Positions 26,174-39,600 of a stretch of DNA of 64,000 nucleotides are shown in pieces. A program made the position numbers and the translations under genes. The notes beneath the pieces were generated by a model. The model was not told the origin of the DNA. It searched no databases and worked only from the letters and a program-made list of their open reading frames with translations. Origin of the DNA: Biscogniauxia marginata (lineage: Eukaryota; Ascomycota; Sordariomycetes; Xylariales; Xylariaceae). Position 1 is the first letter of the stretch. Every line of letters begins with the position of its first letter. Location of the stretch: assembly GCA_022695795.1 (NCBI GenBank), contig MU404062.1:124001-188000 (forward strand). The letters run 5' to 3'.

Positions 26174-29100
26174 GCTATGGTTATATACAACCGTAGACAC
26201 GGATTGTAATCAAAAAGCGGTATCACTATCGTACGGCATACGCACGCATGATTCGTAGAGACGAAGCACAATCGGGAGACAAGGAGGAGGGGGAGGGGGG
26301 GGAAACGGACATGTGTGTATAAGATAGGATAGGATATGGGACGGACACGTCCTGTCTTGTAATTCGACGGCTGTCTATTCTCCTGTCGTTCCCCACAAAC
26401 TCGCAACCCGCCCGCCCCGGAAGCAGCAGACCGAACGGGGCTAACATCCGTATTCCCTCTGCTACTGACAATATTCGACATGAAGTAATATACTCGGCAG
26501 GTTTCTGCGCTCGCCTCGAAGGGGGAAAAAATAAATTGTGCGTATTAATAACTATCTTAGTGTCACCCCCAGCCTACGACGCAGCGAGGTGTCGTCTAAT
26601 CTACCTATCTCTATTTTTTGGTCTCGTGGGTTTGATTACTTCCCCTTACTGAATTCATCTTGAGCACAAGACACGCTCGCTCTGTGCTTTGCCCCTCCAA
26701 CGCAGCATCTGCCTGCTACTTGACCGTAACCGTGCACAACCGTAACCTCTGGTACTAGTACACCGCACATACACAGGCCCTCCCGAAGGAGACGAAAGCC
26801 GGGGCGGCAGAAACGTGGATGTTCGCTGGGCCACCAAAAACGGATCGCCCGAGCCTATTCCAACGTCACGACTATTCGGAGATTTTACCAAGCTAGTCAG
26901 AAGTATATTCATTCACTCGGAAGATAGAATATATAGACGGGAGGCGCAGGCAAATGGTGCAATCCTCATATGGGGGCATCCTCCTAGCGCTTAGAATTTC
27001 TTCCGCCACGGTCAATATGGTGGTTTTGCATTAAGCATATGTACGGACGTATTATTGCATCAATCGGCACGGGCCGCTCTTGTTCGGTTATAATGTATTT
27101 CGTTCATACATACATGCATACATACATATGTACATACGTATATTTCATTCCGGCCCAACAAAAGAAAAAAAAAGAAAAAGAAAAACAATATACGAATAGG
27201 AACTTCCGATACGATACGATGCGACGAATCATATCTACCGCCCAGCATTCTCTTGAGCCAGTAGGCAACTAAAGTTCAGACCGGCGTAAAAAAGAACAAC
27301 CACACAATTGCACTAAAAGTCCCCCAAAAAGGAAAAAAAAGGGGGGGGAGGGATCGGGGGGCGATTTGCTAAAGCTCCAATGACTTAACCATTACCTATC
27401 TTACCTACATATATAATTATGTACGTAGGATGCGTCACATAGCTAATAGGTAGACCCTGCTGAAAGCTGAACGAGAAAAGCTCCCGCCTCCCCGGAGACG
27501 GGAGGTTTTTCGACCTAGCTTACGGAATCGATCCCCCCCGATTTCCTTGGCACTATAATAGGCTCTGGGCCGTCCCGCCGATCTGAGTTAACTCCGTAGG
27601 TCAAGCTATTTCTAGAAGGTGATCTTGATGATCCCCTTAAGGTTTTTTTTTTCCCTTTTTTTTCCGGCTCGAAGTAGTAAAAAAAACGACGTTATTGCAT
27701 GTGCCTGGTGGAGATCCGTCCACAAGACTATTGATTGGCGAGCTAGACAGACGAGCAAGAAGGGGATCCCAGACGAAAAGCAAAAGATGGTTAATGCTCG
27801 ATATGACAGCCGGCGGATTTTAAGGGGGGGAATATTAGGATGTCCCATATTAATTTATTTACAGCGAAATGATGCAGCTGGTAATAGACGACTGACTAAG
27901 TAAAATATGAACACTCGGATCGGGGGGACTTTTGTTGTAAGCGATCTCGTTAGTTCTTCAAAACCCAACTGTCTGACAAGTATGTATTGTACACATTGCT
28001 TCACCTTAGACATGTAGACCAGGGGAAGGGGGCCGGTCATCAGATCGTTGTTTGATCTACACCTACACACCGAGAATACTATTCACGAGTAACACAAGAG
28101 ACGTTAAATCGCCGATTACACAGGAGCTAGTTAACATACTATGTTGAGTAGTCGAAGTTACGTGGTGACATGAAAGAGAGAGCACACCACACCCACACAT
28201 CAGATGGATACGAAAAGACACCCAGAGGAATTGGCATTATTTGTGTAACCACACACCCTGGCCGACCCCCAGTCCATCAATCAACGGAATAGATAACTGT
28301 GCATATGTCTTGTCAACAAGGCCAAAGCTACATACGAGGACAGCTTCAGCTTTACGTAGCATTGGTAGTATTCCTGCGGCATCTCACCTGTGGTTTAAAT
28401 TAAGCGACGTCCGGGGATGCTGGGACAAAATAAAAGGATCAGATACGTCTTACCAATCCACTATGCCCCCCCAATCTAGTACCCTCTAAGGTGTGTGCCG
28501 CAACGAGGTATGGTTCGCCCGAGTTGTCATTGGCCTATCCTCAGGAGGGGAGGGCGAAAAAGGAAAACCGAGTTAGTTCTCGTGTAACCGTTGGGAAACT
28601 TTTGGAAAGACAAGGTAAGGATAGGGCTATTTCTCGAGCTCGGGTGCCGAAATAGCAGCGAAGGAAGACCTTGCAGCTTTGCTTACTGGCCAGAAACAGG
28701 AGGAGGAAGCGCGGGGCTCAAGACTTCTGACCACGATATTCCACACATCTCTACCCATTAGCGTGTGGTAATGGCGACAGGCCGGCCTAGCGCCTGAGTT
28801 CTGCATCTGTCATCAAGCATCCTTGAAGCTTCTCGGGGTAGCAGGGATAGCAGAGCTATGTACGTCCACTGATACGAAAAGAAAAGAGGCCGTATGGCAG
28901 GCAAAGCAGTCAGTTACTTGTTACTGGTAGAGCAATGAGGTTACACAAGTCGTATGTATGCGGGTGGCAGAGCGCAATGCGTGCCGGGCATGCAGATTGT
29001 CTGTGTGTGCGTGTGTCAAATTCGCAGTTGGATGGAGTCAGGCCAGGCCTGTCTTTCTACCTGTCTGCTTAGATCGATCCCTAGTCGACTCGAAGTTGCT

Positions 29101-31098
29101 TTTTTCGTTTCTACTTCGGACCTGAGTATTTTTTCTGTTTCACATCCTAGAATTGATCAGCAAGCACAAGCCAGGATAGGCATAGCGCGACATGAAGCTC
29201 GTCAGTCAAGGTGATAGGAGTAAACACAATCCAGAGCGAGGTCGGGAAGAGAATCGGTAAGAGAATCGGTAAGCAGACTGTTTCGATTGAGCTGGGCCAA
29301 TGTATAGTGTTCCTCTATACAATACAAACACTTGTTATAGAGAGGGCGTGGGTAGGTGGCTGTCATTGAATCTGGACTTCGGAACTTGCAGATCTCAGAG
29401 AAGAAAACATATTACCTACCTATGCTTATAGAATTGATATTACATGAGGGGAATGGACTGCTACATTTACATTTCCCATTGCCAATCGCAAACGCCGTAC
29501 GCAGCCTCGCCATGTGGTATTAGGAATCTGCACCACCACCGCCAGGCCCAGGATTCCGGTTGGGGTAGTGCGGAATGGGCGCCGTGGCATAGTCCCAGAG
29601 ATATCTCAGCGCCATAGCCTACAGTGGTTTGTGGGCCTGTATCACCAGTATAAGCCAAGCCTAGCCTCTCTGGAATATTCTACAGGAGAAGAGCGGCATG
29701 GCTAGAGCGCTCATAGAAGGGAACAAGACCACTAAGCTGGACTCACTAAAATGAATAACACATAGTGGCAAGATAAACGTGGCTGCCACTGGAAGTTGTA
29801 GGAAGCCTTTGTCTGAATTCCTAGATGTATTCTGGGGAACTATAAATTCCAGACCACGGTTTTTTCGGATGTTTCCTTATTTGGTTTCCGGGGGGTATCA
29901 TAGTCAGCATTGTGCAGTTTTCTTGTCGGGCTTTTGAAAGAGAGGGGTTCGCTTGATATGGACAGAGATACAGGCTGCCTACTTCATGCAACATTCGCGT
30001 GGTCTAGTTGATCTCTTCCAGGTTTCTGCATCCAGGCTTGCAGGAGCATGGCCACGTAAGGAGGGGGCACGGCAGAGGATAGCAATAGGGCGTTAAGAAT
30101 TTTGCTTAGGGATGCCTAGACAGAGGAAATCTATGAAACGAACAGGTCGTTAGAGAAGAAAAAAAGGATTGCGGAGGATTTCCCTAGCGCAGGCAAGACA
30201 GAGAGATCAGATCAGGTGGGCAGCAGCTCTCGCGTTTTCGATTCACTGACGATATGGCGAGCATTATGGAGAGATCTCCATCCTTTGTACCTATGACGCA
30301 AGACCTCAGGACAAATGGGTATATGATACCTATTACATAGATACCTACCTAGGTAAGTAGTCGTGCTGTAGCGGAAGTTTGAGTCAGAAGGGGGAAAAGT
30401 TTCCTCTCCACAAGGTCCTCTAGTCAGTTTCAACACCACGTAGATACAGTAAAGCTGAACTTAAAGTGGCGAGATCAGTTTGTTAGAGTTTAGGCCAATG
30501 ACTTTGACAGTCATGCCTACCCATGTGAGACCTTTCATGTAGTTCCTTTTATTATGGGGTTATTCATAGCAAACCCATTCAACTATGATTCGTCTCCCTA
30601 TCATAATACCAGTTCATATCATTCTACTAGGCAGCTGCTCGTTGGTATTATGCTATTCTGGACTGGAAGATCTCTAGAGAATAATTCTTGAAACGATGGG
30701 CACTAACATGCATACACCACTAGGTTAGGTAACTAAGGCGGTTTATCCTTGATAGGGGTTGACCTTGGGGTTGGTCTGCTGTGAAACAGAGTTATGACAA
30801 AGTCAACGGCTAACAAGCAGGTATTCATTAGGCATTGTCGCTAGAGGTTCTTAACCGGGCACCAACCGAGTAGCGATTGTATATTGCTCAGGATGCTGGG
30901 CATTTTCTCTGGCATGTGAGGCTGTGTCGTCTTCCATGTGAAACATTGTGGTTAACTAATACGATCTAAGGAGGAAGGATCTTTTGTTTTGGGGTGATTC
31001 CAGAGTCCCCGAGACAGATGAATGATCGGCGCCTAAACATAAGAGGTCCCCGATGGAACTAGATTGTACCTTAGCATGCTAGATTCTTATCTGTATGC

Positions 31099-31132
<34 letters not shown>

Positions 31133-31419
31133 CACATTTTACTTTTTTTTTTCTTTTGGGGGGTTTGGGGGGCTGTTTTTGCCCCTGGGTGAACTAATCA
31201 GCTACGAGACCAATTCCTGTCCTGTCCTTTCTTTCTGATTAGAGCATTCTAGTTCATACTACATGTTCAGAGTCTGGAAAAGAAGGCGTCGTAGTAGCAT
31301 CTTTAACGTCAGTTAGTGTGGTACGCTGTAATTTTGCAACCACTGAAAATGAAGTACGTAAATTATACACAGCATAGATGGGTATCTGCATCTCAACAAT
31401 AATCCAACAATGGCCCAAG
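26174..31419. other. Gene-free stretch between copy 1 and the C2H2 region
   Basis: Base composition returns abruptly to normal after the retrotransposon. Only short frames without motifs are present. Features are a TACA/TACATA microsatellite near 27106-27140, A/G tracts near 27160-27190 and 27305-27360, and a 28-T homopolymer at 31105-31132. No gene recognised. Confidence 0.5.
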
Positions 31420-32003
31420 TTAATTCCCACGACCTTCTAACCAATAGTGATACCCAAAACCATAGTGTCTTAGCCATTCCATGCCCGACCCCTCTATGAA
31501 TTTTACAACCATTCCGCTTCTTTTTGGGGTAAAGTAAAGGTGATCCGTTGAATGATCGATGTCGTCGTCGAAAATACCTGGAAAGATATCTGGTCGAGAG
31601 TATTGGTATCCTCCCCTCTCATCGACGTAGCCAATAAACACTCTACTCATGAAATGTGTCGAAGTGCAAATCTGGGACGGCGATGTTCTTCCGGGTAAAG
31701 GGTTTTGTCGTAGATGCGTAGCCGATTCAAACTCCGTTAATGCCTTGCGTTTGTTCTCTCCTTTTGTTCCCACTACCCGTCTCCGTCGACCTCCTGGAAC
31801 GTCCGGACAAATACAATACAAAATAGCACACCGATAAAATGCGTCCTCCAACCAGACCAGTCAAACCCAATAATGAGAGATAGACGTGACGCCGAAGGAG
31901 AGCCTAGCTGAATCACTCTTTCCGAACAAACGCCCCAAACATACGTGGGGATGCCCAAGTGTGTATAATCCCACGTAACCCCTTCTGTGATTTTGGTATC
32001 CAT
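31420..32003 (-). CDS. Hypothetical small protein, two exons (weak call)
   Basis: Unrecognised. The frame starts at an ATG at 32003. Splicing a 134-nt GT-AG intron (31643-31776, phase 2) joins exon 32003-31777 to 31642-31420 and reads smoothly across the junction (EVDGDG then VFIGYVDERGGYQ), giving 149 residues. There is one possible membrane helix (THFIGVLFCIVFVRTF) followed by an aromatic and acidic region (PGIFDDDIDHSTDHLYF). No signal peptide is obvious, no known motif is seen, and the branch site is not convincing. It could be two unrelated chance frames. Confidence 0.35.
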
Positions 32004-32194
32004 GTTTACTCGCTCCTTAGTCCCTCAATATTTTACTCCAACCAAAGTCAATATAGCGTTTTATTCGTCGCGACATATCGTCGTAACCGTCAGTGATGGA
32101 TCTATGATATACGACCTGCCGGCGGATGTGACTTAAACGTTGGCCTCGTGACTTGACCTAGAAATAGCCCCTATGTGATGGCAGACACAAGGTT

Positions 32195-33612
32195 TCAAGC
32201 CGGCTCTTCTTTCAGCCCGCGGGAATTGTTCGAATTTGTGTCAGGGTCTTCTTTGATATCATCTCGTGGTGAACCATCATTTCCGTTATTCGGTGAGGTT
32301 TTACCATTACCACATCCTTTTACTAGTCGGTGTCGCTAGATACAGTAAGTAGGCACCAGTAGTCAAGAGTCAGAAATTAGCTTACCTTTAATGCGTCCTT
32401 TCTGGAGAATGCCTTCTCGCAATGGTCGCACGGAAATGGTTTCACCGCAAGGTGGATACGCTTGTGCCTCTTCAGGTCATGATTTCTGCTAAATGACTGA
32501 GGACAGACGTCACATTTGAAGGGACGATCTTGCTGGTTGTTTGGCGGTGCATGACCGTACATGGAGTGAGGAGGACCAAGATGGTGTGCTGGGTGGTATC
32601 CATGCGACATTGGGTTTATACCGCCCACGAGAGACATCTGACCTCCCGGGTTCGACATATTCGACAAGACTGCTCCTCCCAATGCCGGTGGTAGCGGGGA
32701 GTATCCAAACGGTCCTCCTCTTGCATAATGCGGTGGTGCTTGTAGAGGGGATGGCTGTGAGCTAAGCGCCGGTATACCTCTTGAAAGCGAGCCTGTAGTG
32801 CCTGGAGATGTATGTGGGGGAGAAGGGTGCGCAGAGGAAAAAGACGGGTAGGACGTCTGCTGGGGTGTCGACGAAGGCGCAGAGTAATAGTTGGGTGTCG
32901 GTGGCGCTCTCGAGTAGTTATCCGGAGGTGCCGTTGTCGAAGGCGTAGGGGGATGTGAAGAAGCTGCCTGAGAGCCCAATATCGGATTCTGTAGATGGTG
33001 CTGGTGTTGTGGTTGCGAAAGCATGCTAGAATGACCGGAGCTACCTCCCGGTAAATGGAGTGGAAATGTAGGGCCAACACTGTCGTATGGGGGAGGGGCT
33101 AGCCCGTCTGCCGTCGCAGGTGACTGGGAATTTCTCGAGCCGTAACCGGTCCCGGGGGGGGAGTAAACATGGCGGTTGTAATTAGACTGCATGAGCCCAG
33201 TCTGCCCACCGTGGTTCATTGAGCCGTATGTGTAAGCCGAACCTCCCGATATAGACCAACTTCCGTGGGAGTTGTAAGGTGTAACCCCTGCCTGTGAGCT
33301 CTGTGAACTAGCGCTGTTGATGCTAGAAGACAGAGGACTTATGCCGTCACTTCCAGTCACTCCTGGGGACGAAGTCAGATGCTTGCTGCCAACGAGGTGT
33401 GGATATGTGTGTTGATATGGCGAGGACGTCTCTTGACGAGAGTCTGGAGGGGATGAGGTAGGAGGAGGAGAAGGGTAATGAAGATAATAATTTGAATCTG
33501 CCATACTGGGAACTTGAGGATCCGATGGCGGATTTGGTGGAGGAAGTTGGAAGTGAGGAAGACCGCCAGCTGCTGGTCTACGGGAAGCAAAGCTATGCGT
33601 GGCGGTTTCCAT
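32195..33612 (-). CDS. C2H2 zinc-finger transcription factor, two fingers at the C-terminus
   Basis: Predicted nuclear DNA-binding regulator. Exons 33612-32386 and 32335-32195, with a 50-nt GT-AG intron in phase 0, give 455 residues. The first 370 residues are Pro/Ser/Gln/Tyr-rich and presumably disordered activation sequence. Finger 1 (RPFKCDVCPQSF...) is C-x2-C-x12-H-x3-H. Finger 2 is C-x2-C-x12-H-x5-C, the C2HC form, and is cut by the intron between Lys and Arg of DALK/RHRLVKGC. The finger pair resembles the filamentous-fungal MtfA-type regulators (development and secondary metabolism), from memory, so I leave the symbol blank. The tail after finger 2 is Asn/Asp/Lys-rich. The start at 33612 is the first ATG; the frame stays open slightly upstream through a TTG. 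Intact gene. Confidence 0.88.
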
Positions 33613-36600
33613 ACTTCTGAAACGACGCTCTCTCAACAAGACTGCCTCCCGTCAAGAGGCAGGCTTGATCTACCTCAACACGCCCGACGTCAAATGGAAG
33701 AAGGGGCAATGGTGATAGATATTGACTGCAAGTCGTTTAATCACTGGTATCATAAAGCGTTGCTTCGTGGCCGTACACAAGTTACGACCTTCCCGGCTCG
33801 TGTCGAAGTGCTGATTTGACGTCGGTAACTGCGATACTATAGCGGGTCGAGTTATGATATGACCTAATCAGTCGTTTTCCTCCGAACTTAAGAGTAGAGG
33901 CGTCGTATGGTCTAGTCGTGCCCGCAGTGATACTTGCCTCGTGCGTCTTGCTGGCTTAGTTGATTCTGATTTCCAATGTTGTCAATGGCTTAAGAAAGCC
34001 AAAACCGAGCTTGGGAAGATGAGTTTCTTGCGGACCAAAACGAGAAGTTTCTCTGGCAGGTGGGTTCACGAGCTTTAAGGTAGTAAACTGGGTGTGGGGA
34101 CGTAGATCATCGGGAGGCGCCTGTCGAGATATATGTTGCCAGGCCGGTATTGGGCGATGGGAACCTTGCTCTGTGCGTCGTAGGCTGACCTGGCTGGGCC
34201 TAGAGGAACCTAGCAACTTTCTTTTTCCCCGGATGGGCCATGTACCGGTCTCTCTGCTAGCCTTGTATCTTGTATCTTGTACTTTTGCTCGTAAGGGGCG
34301 ATCTCGCTTTAGTAAGTTTAGATGACCTAGGTAAGGATCAGGACATCAGTCCCGAACTAGCTTGAATGGGCTGCTCAACGTGTACATATGCACTGTACCT
34401 CGATATTTAATGAAGTTGTGAAGGGACACAAAACTTCCTTTAGTGTAAGCGGAGGAAATAATCTAGCTGAGGTTATGTACCTAGAAAAGGGTGGGCCTGG
34501 GAAACTCTATGTGCTGAACTCTCTTGTATCTTGATTACAGATTGGGTTTGGTCACAAGCCATTCCTGCCGTCGAAGATTTCAAGTACCTAGTATGGAGTT
34601 CTCTCTCCGAGAGATAAAGAAGTGGGTGGCTTCTGAGATTCTAGGCCGGCACTGAATGGCAGGCTGGGCGAATACCAGTACGGGGTTCGAAGAAGTAATA
34701 AGGGCCTGAAGCCCAGACGGGGGTGGGATTGAGATAAAAATGGGGGTCATGGAGTGAAGACCTATACCAACACTACGGATCTAGGACAGGAAAAGTCGTG
34801 GTTGAGGCTAGTAAAGATTTAAGACAAGGACTCCCTGACGGAGTCTTAGCGACAGGAAGAGGAGGGGGACAAGTCGGGTCATCAATCAAGGAAACAGAGG
34901 AGAGAAACTCCACCTAGTTGGTACAACAGCTGAGGAGACGAGGAAAGAAGAGACGGAAAATAAAAAATAAACCTAAAAAGCAAAAATAAATAAGGATACA
35001 GTACAAGGTGTGAAGCGTCTCAAAGGTGTGCCTCCAGGGTCCCCCCCTCAACCTGGATTGCTATCAAATAAGGAATGGAGGATTTCAGATGTTCAAGGGG
35101 AGGTCAAGCAAGTCAGGTAGTGTAAGAGGCAAAAGGCTAGAACCCTGTTCGACTATGTACCCTACCCACCCGAGCTCTCCATGCACCCAAGATTCCGGGT
35201 TGCTCCTATTGTCCAGGGCATGATTAGCATACTGCGACTCATTCATTTTAATGGGAGGTACTGCCCGGCAGGACCGTATGCGTATACTGACTTCATAAAG
35301 AGCAACAGAATCTACAAGTATTTTTAAACATAAGAAGCACTATTGATTCGGATTGTCTTGCTCGGTTGTTGTAAACATAAAACGAGACGGAATTAACGGC
35401 GACATGTCTAATCAAGAAGGGTACATCTTTGGAACTTAAGTTCTTGACGTAACTAACCCTACCTTGTACGTCCAGATAGATTGTGTGCCCTGACGTTAAG
35501 TGCAGCTGGACATCTAGCTTACCTTTGGCAGGACAGAGTAGAGTTATTTTCTGAGTACTGAGGAGCTAGGGGGAAAAAATGCTGAGTGCTGTCGGTGATG
35601 AGAGATGATGAATTTTTTGGGGGTCTTGAGGGACCTACCAGGGCCATCCATCCCCCTGTCGCTCATGGGTGCATTTGACAGGGGCCATGATCGCTCGGCC
35701 GCGAGTCCGTGACCCAGAAAAGAAAAGGGAAGAAAAAAACCAGTTGGTAATAGGTAGGTACTTTCTCAGGCTGAGGACGGGAAGACGGACATACTCTTTA
35801 AAGTCCACTACGGTGCATACATACTTATCTTACTATGTGTGTGATCAGTCCCAGGAACTCTGGGATATTGGACAACACTGAGTACACGCTCTCCATAATG
35901 CATGTATAACTTGTACGAGTACCTGCTGAAATATTGCCTTGGCATACGATCACCGATGGGCCAACCCCCAATGTAGGCTTAGCTTGTTCAGCTCTGGGCT
36001 ACTAATAACAGTGTGAGTTACTACGGCTGATCTGCTTGGGAAAATCGGACTGATCTCATCTCATCACCAATGCGGAACAACAAAATACTTTATCTTTGGG
36101 AACGATGGGGGTCTCATGCGGATATAGAAGAATGATCCATCAGTCATTGAGAGCGCATATAAGTATATATAGTATTAGTGAGCATTGGTTCGCATTCAGT
36201 GCTTGGAAGAGATAATCCCGTCATTAGACCAACCTAGGTAGCCTATGCGTCCAGGTGATCTGCGATGATTGTGCTATCATCTATTATGAGTCCATGATCA
36301 TCAGGTCTATACGTCTAAGTTTCAGCTCCTCCACACCGTTGTTAATAATCAACGGGACACCAAACTATTCTTCAGACTCGTAAGCTCTCGTCAGAGGGCG
36401 CGTAGAGTGACCAATGGTGAATGTTCTAATAGCCCGAATATAAAGCACTTTCAAAGAGCTCCAATGAGTAGCTCTCCGGCTCTCACTCGACTTGGTTTCA
36501 ATTTCTAGGACGTCTGCCAAACTCGTGGCCGCCTCGATCAGGAGCCTGTAACACAAATGTAGATATCCTCACTAGAAGACCCATGTCGCAGTGACAACTG

Positions 36601-39600
36601 AAGCTGGAAAAAAAATAAGCAGGTGCTTACAGAATAATTAATATTGCCTTAGCGAAGCTTTAATGAGACCTTCTCTATCATTAGAACAGAGCCCGTTAAT
36701 CTGATATCCCTCAATAATGCATAAGATCAAGGACCGGATGCAGCTCTTGAAGGTGTGTTACGTGGAAACATGGATCCCCCCTTGTCACCCCTCCTCACTT
36801 CGGGATCGTACCCAAGATTTCTGGGAGAACTACTGGAAGGGCATATGTACTGTGTACAGCTGAATACATTTATATTTGACATACTAGAAGGGCCGTGCCT
36901 AGCAGGCGAGGGTGGCAGAAGTCCTGATAGCCAGGTAATGACCACGCAGCGTAGCAGTCTGGATGTGAGTTTGTTTTACTGTCCAACCAGGAGTACCTCG
37001 CTACTTGCGCATGTATATTGATCGTCTGAGGTCGAAGCTGCTGATCTGCCAGATCAATTTGGTCCCAACAGATACTGCTGGCTGCGGCTGCTTCGGTGCA
37101 GGGGTCCCAGCTAAGTCACACTCCTATTGACATAATACTAGGTTAGATGAAAGCTGGGGTGTTCGGAAAGCATCTTGCAGTGCACATATGCGTGTACCGT
37201 ACAGTGCGATATTGAGGGTGCTGGCGATAAGTGTTCTCTTAACTAGGGAGTTAAGGGGGAAGACCACCCCCGCCGCATCTCCTTAGCTTCATGTACTTCT
37301 AAAACATCAATACTTTGGTCGCACGTGTGGGAGACGAAAGATCGTCCAACCCGTGAATCAGACGAATCAGGGGAGGCGGCTACTTAGTCTGTCCAATATC
37401 TCTATTCTGCGTTTTTCTTTTTTCCTCTCCGGTCTCAGGGAACACTCTCCTCGACAGTTTAGTTTGCCGAGCTTGGGCTAAGAAATGCGTGGTCCTTTTG
37501 ACATGTCGATGAGCGGACAGACCGCAACTTGTTTCTTAACGAGTTGTTAGTTCTAATGGGCAGAGCCCTAAGGTTAAGTGATAAGAATCGGTTAGGTCAA
37601 GTAGAAGTAGGACCTTGTCTGGATCGGGGAATTTTTGACGAGAATAGTGCAAAAATCATTCAACCCGTCCATCCGACCGTCAGCCGTCTCGTAATTCGAG
37701 AAGGGCAAGCTTTACTGTCCGTCTGTTTACCTTCGCGAATAATCACAGTAGGCACCCTTTTGGCTCAACCAACGTGACCTTCGGGAAATTCCTCTCGTGA
37801 GCTGCGGATCATCTGAGAATCATTGTGCTTCCCATCATGTCCATTTTTAGCAGTGGTTTCACGACTCTGACTCTCGATACGGGGCTTCGTAAGGCCGGAG
37901 ACTATGAAGGTGTCTCGTGCTACTCGAGGTAGTCATAAGGTATTGCCAACGGGTGCTAGAATTGCCATCTTCGTGTGTGCAGCTGAACCGAACACAAAGT
38001 CTCCCATTGGTCGAACGGCTAAGAGAAGGGATCCGAAGGAGCCCGCTCGCATCATTGATCCAGTTGTACAGTATTGTGTAAGACCCGGGACCGAGAATTA
38101 CTCTCTATAACGGTTTGGGGTCGCTTGTCCGCAGCCTAGAGTCGGGTCCCTAACTTGAGCTCGAGCTTGAACTTGAGGAGCACGGCGAGCGATTTTCTAG
38201 AGATCTGTACAACAGCATGATAGCCAAGCATGGCGTCTAGAACTGTGTCGCTCAAGACCTGGAGGAGCCGGTGGCGCAAACTCAAAAATCTTAGCATCTG
38301 CATGGCGTAAACAAGGTTATTCAACATTGCTACCATCCACCGAGCCAGGGTTACTCGTTCCCATTTCGCTCTGCGGCATCACACCTCACGGGCCTCACTA
38401 TAGCTATGTACCTGCGCGGGTTACCAGGGTCAGATCCACCGTGGGCCCTTGGAGATCTCGTTTACGGAACGGCTCCGCCACCAGGAGGAGCCAGGGATTT
38501 TTAAAAGACGATATGTAAAGAGTCCAAGGGTGGGAGCGTCTGCGTGGGTGTGAATGGAGTGTGAAGTGTGACCCGTCAATTCATTTCGGAGCTTGCAGCG
38601 GAGAGTGGTTCAAGGACCGCTACAAATGGAAAGAAAAAAAAGTTAAAGGGTTTGACTGATTGATCGGGATGTTAGCCAGTCGCCAGTCGACTTGAGGCTG
38701 CATCCTTTATGTCGGGAAGATGCAGACTATGACAAGTCTCCAGTCGGGGGGGAAACAATGGCAACACCGGTGATGGGAATGCCAATTATGAGTAACAATG
38801 AGGACAATACTTAACCTGCAGTGGAACCAAAAACGTTCTATCGGACTTTAGAGATAATAATGGCGACGCGACACGCTTCAAGATGGTATAACAGGCAGAG
38901 TAAAGGTAACAGCAAGATAATTCATTGTATTTATTCTCGTTCAATGTAGTTCAGGGGCCGAGACAACCACAGAGGTACGCCGTCAACCTTACGAGTACAC
39001 GTCCGATGTAGACGAGACAAGACGACTCTTGATAGTTGAAATGACATGTTCCAAGGATCTCGGAATAATAATTTGACCGCTGACATTTCGACCACCTTTA
39101 CGACTCAGCCCCTTGCTCGGAAGTACTTGATGGCCCCTATCGACGGGCCCGGGCCTCAACCAACCCCGAACCTGTCACATTCCACACCCACTCGACAAGT
39201 CTAGACTCATGACCACTGGTTCGAACTGTTTACTGCACTGCCTAGGATTTTCTTTTCTTGTTTTTTAACATTGAAATCATCACGTAGCTTCAACACAACC
39301 TGATCACCTAGACCTCATTTCTAGAGATGAGAATGTAGTTGTCTTGAAACCCCAACACAGTAACGGGATACCTCACGCTGGTCTCATGACCACAGGGAAC
39401 CCCTAGGAACGGATCCATTAGGCTACGGTCGCGACTGTGTGTTATCCTCATGGAAGGTCTCGGCTACCTTCAACCCAACGCGGTGCGTCCGCACCTGGGA
39501 AGCACAACAGCGTGTTTACAAGGAAGCCCTGCAAGGATTCTCTGCAGCCGAGCCAAAAATGACACCTCACTACAGATTCAAGGACATTGGGTCATTGACG

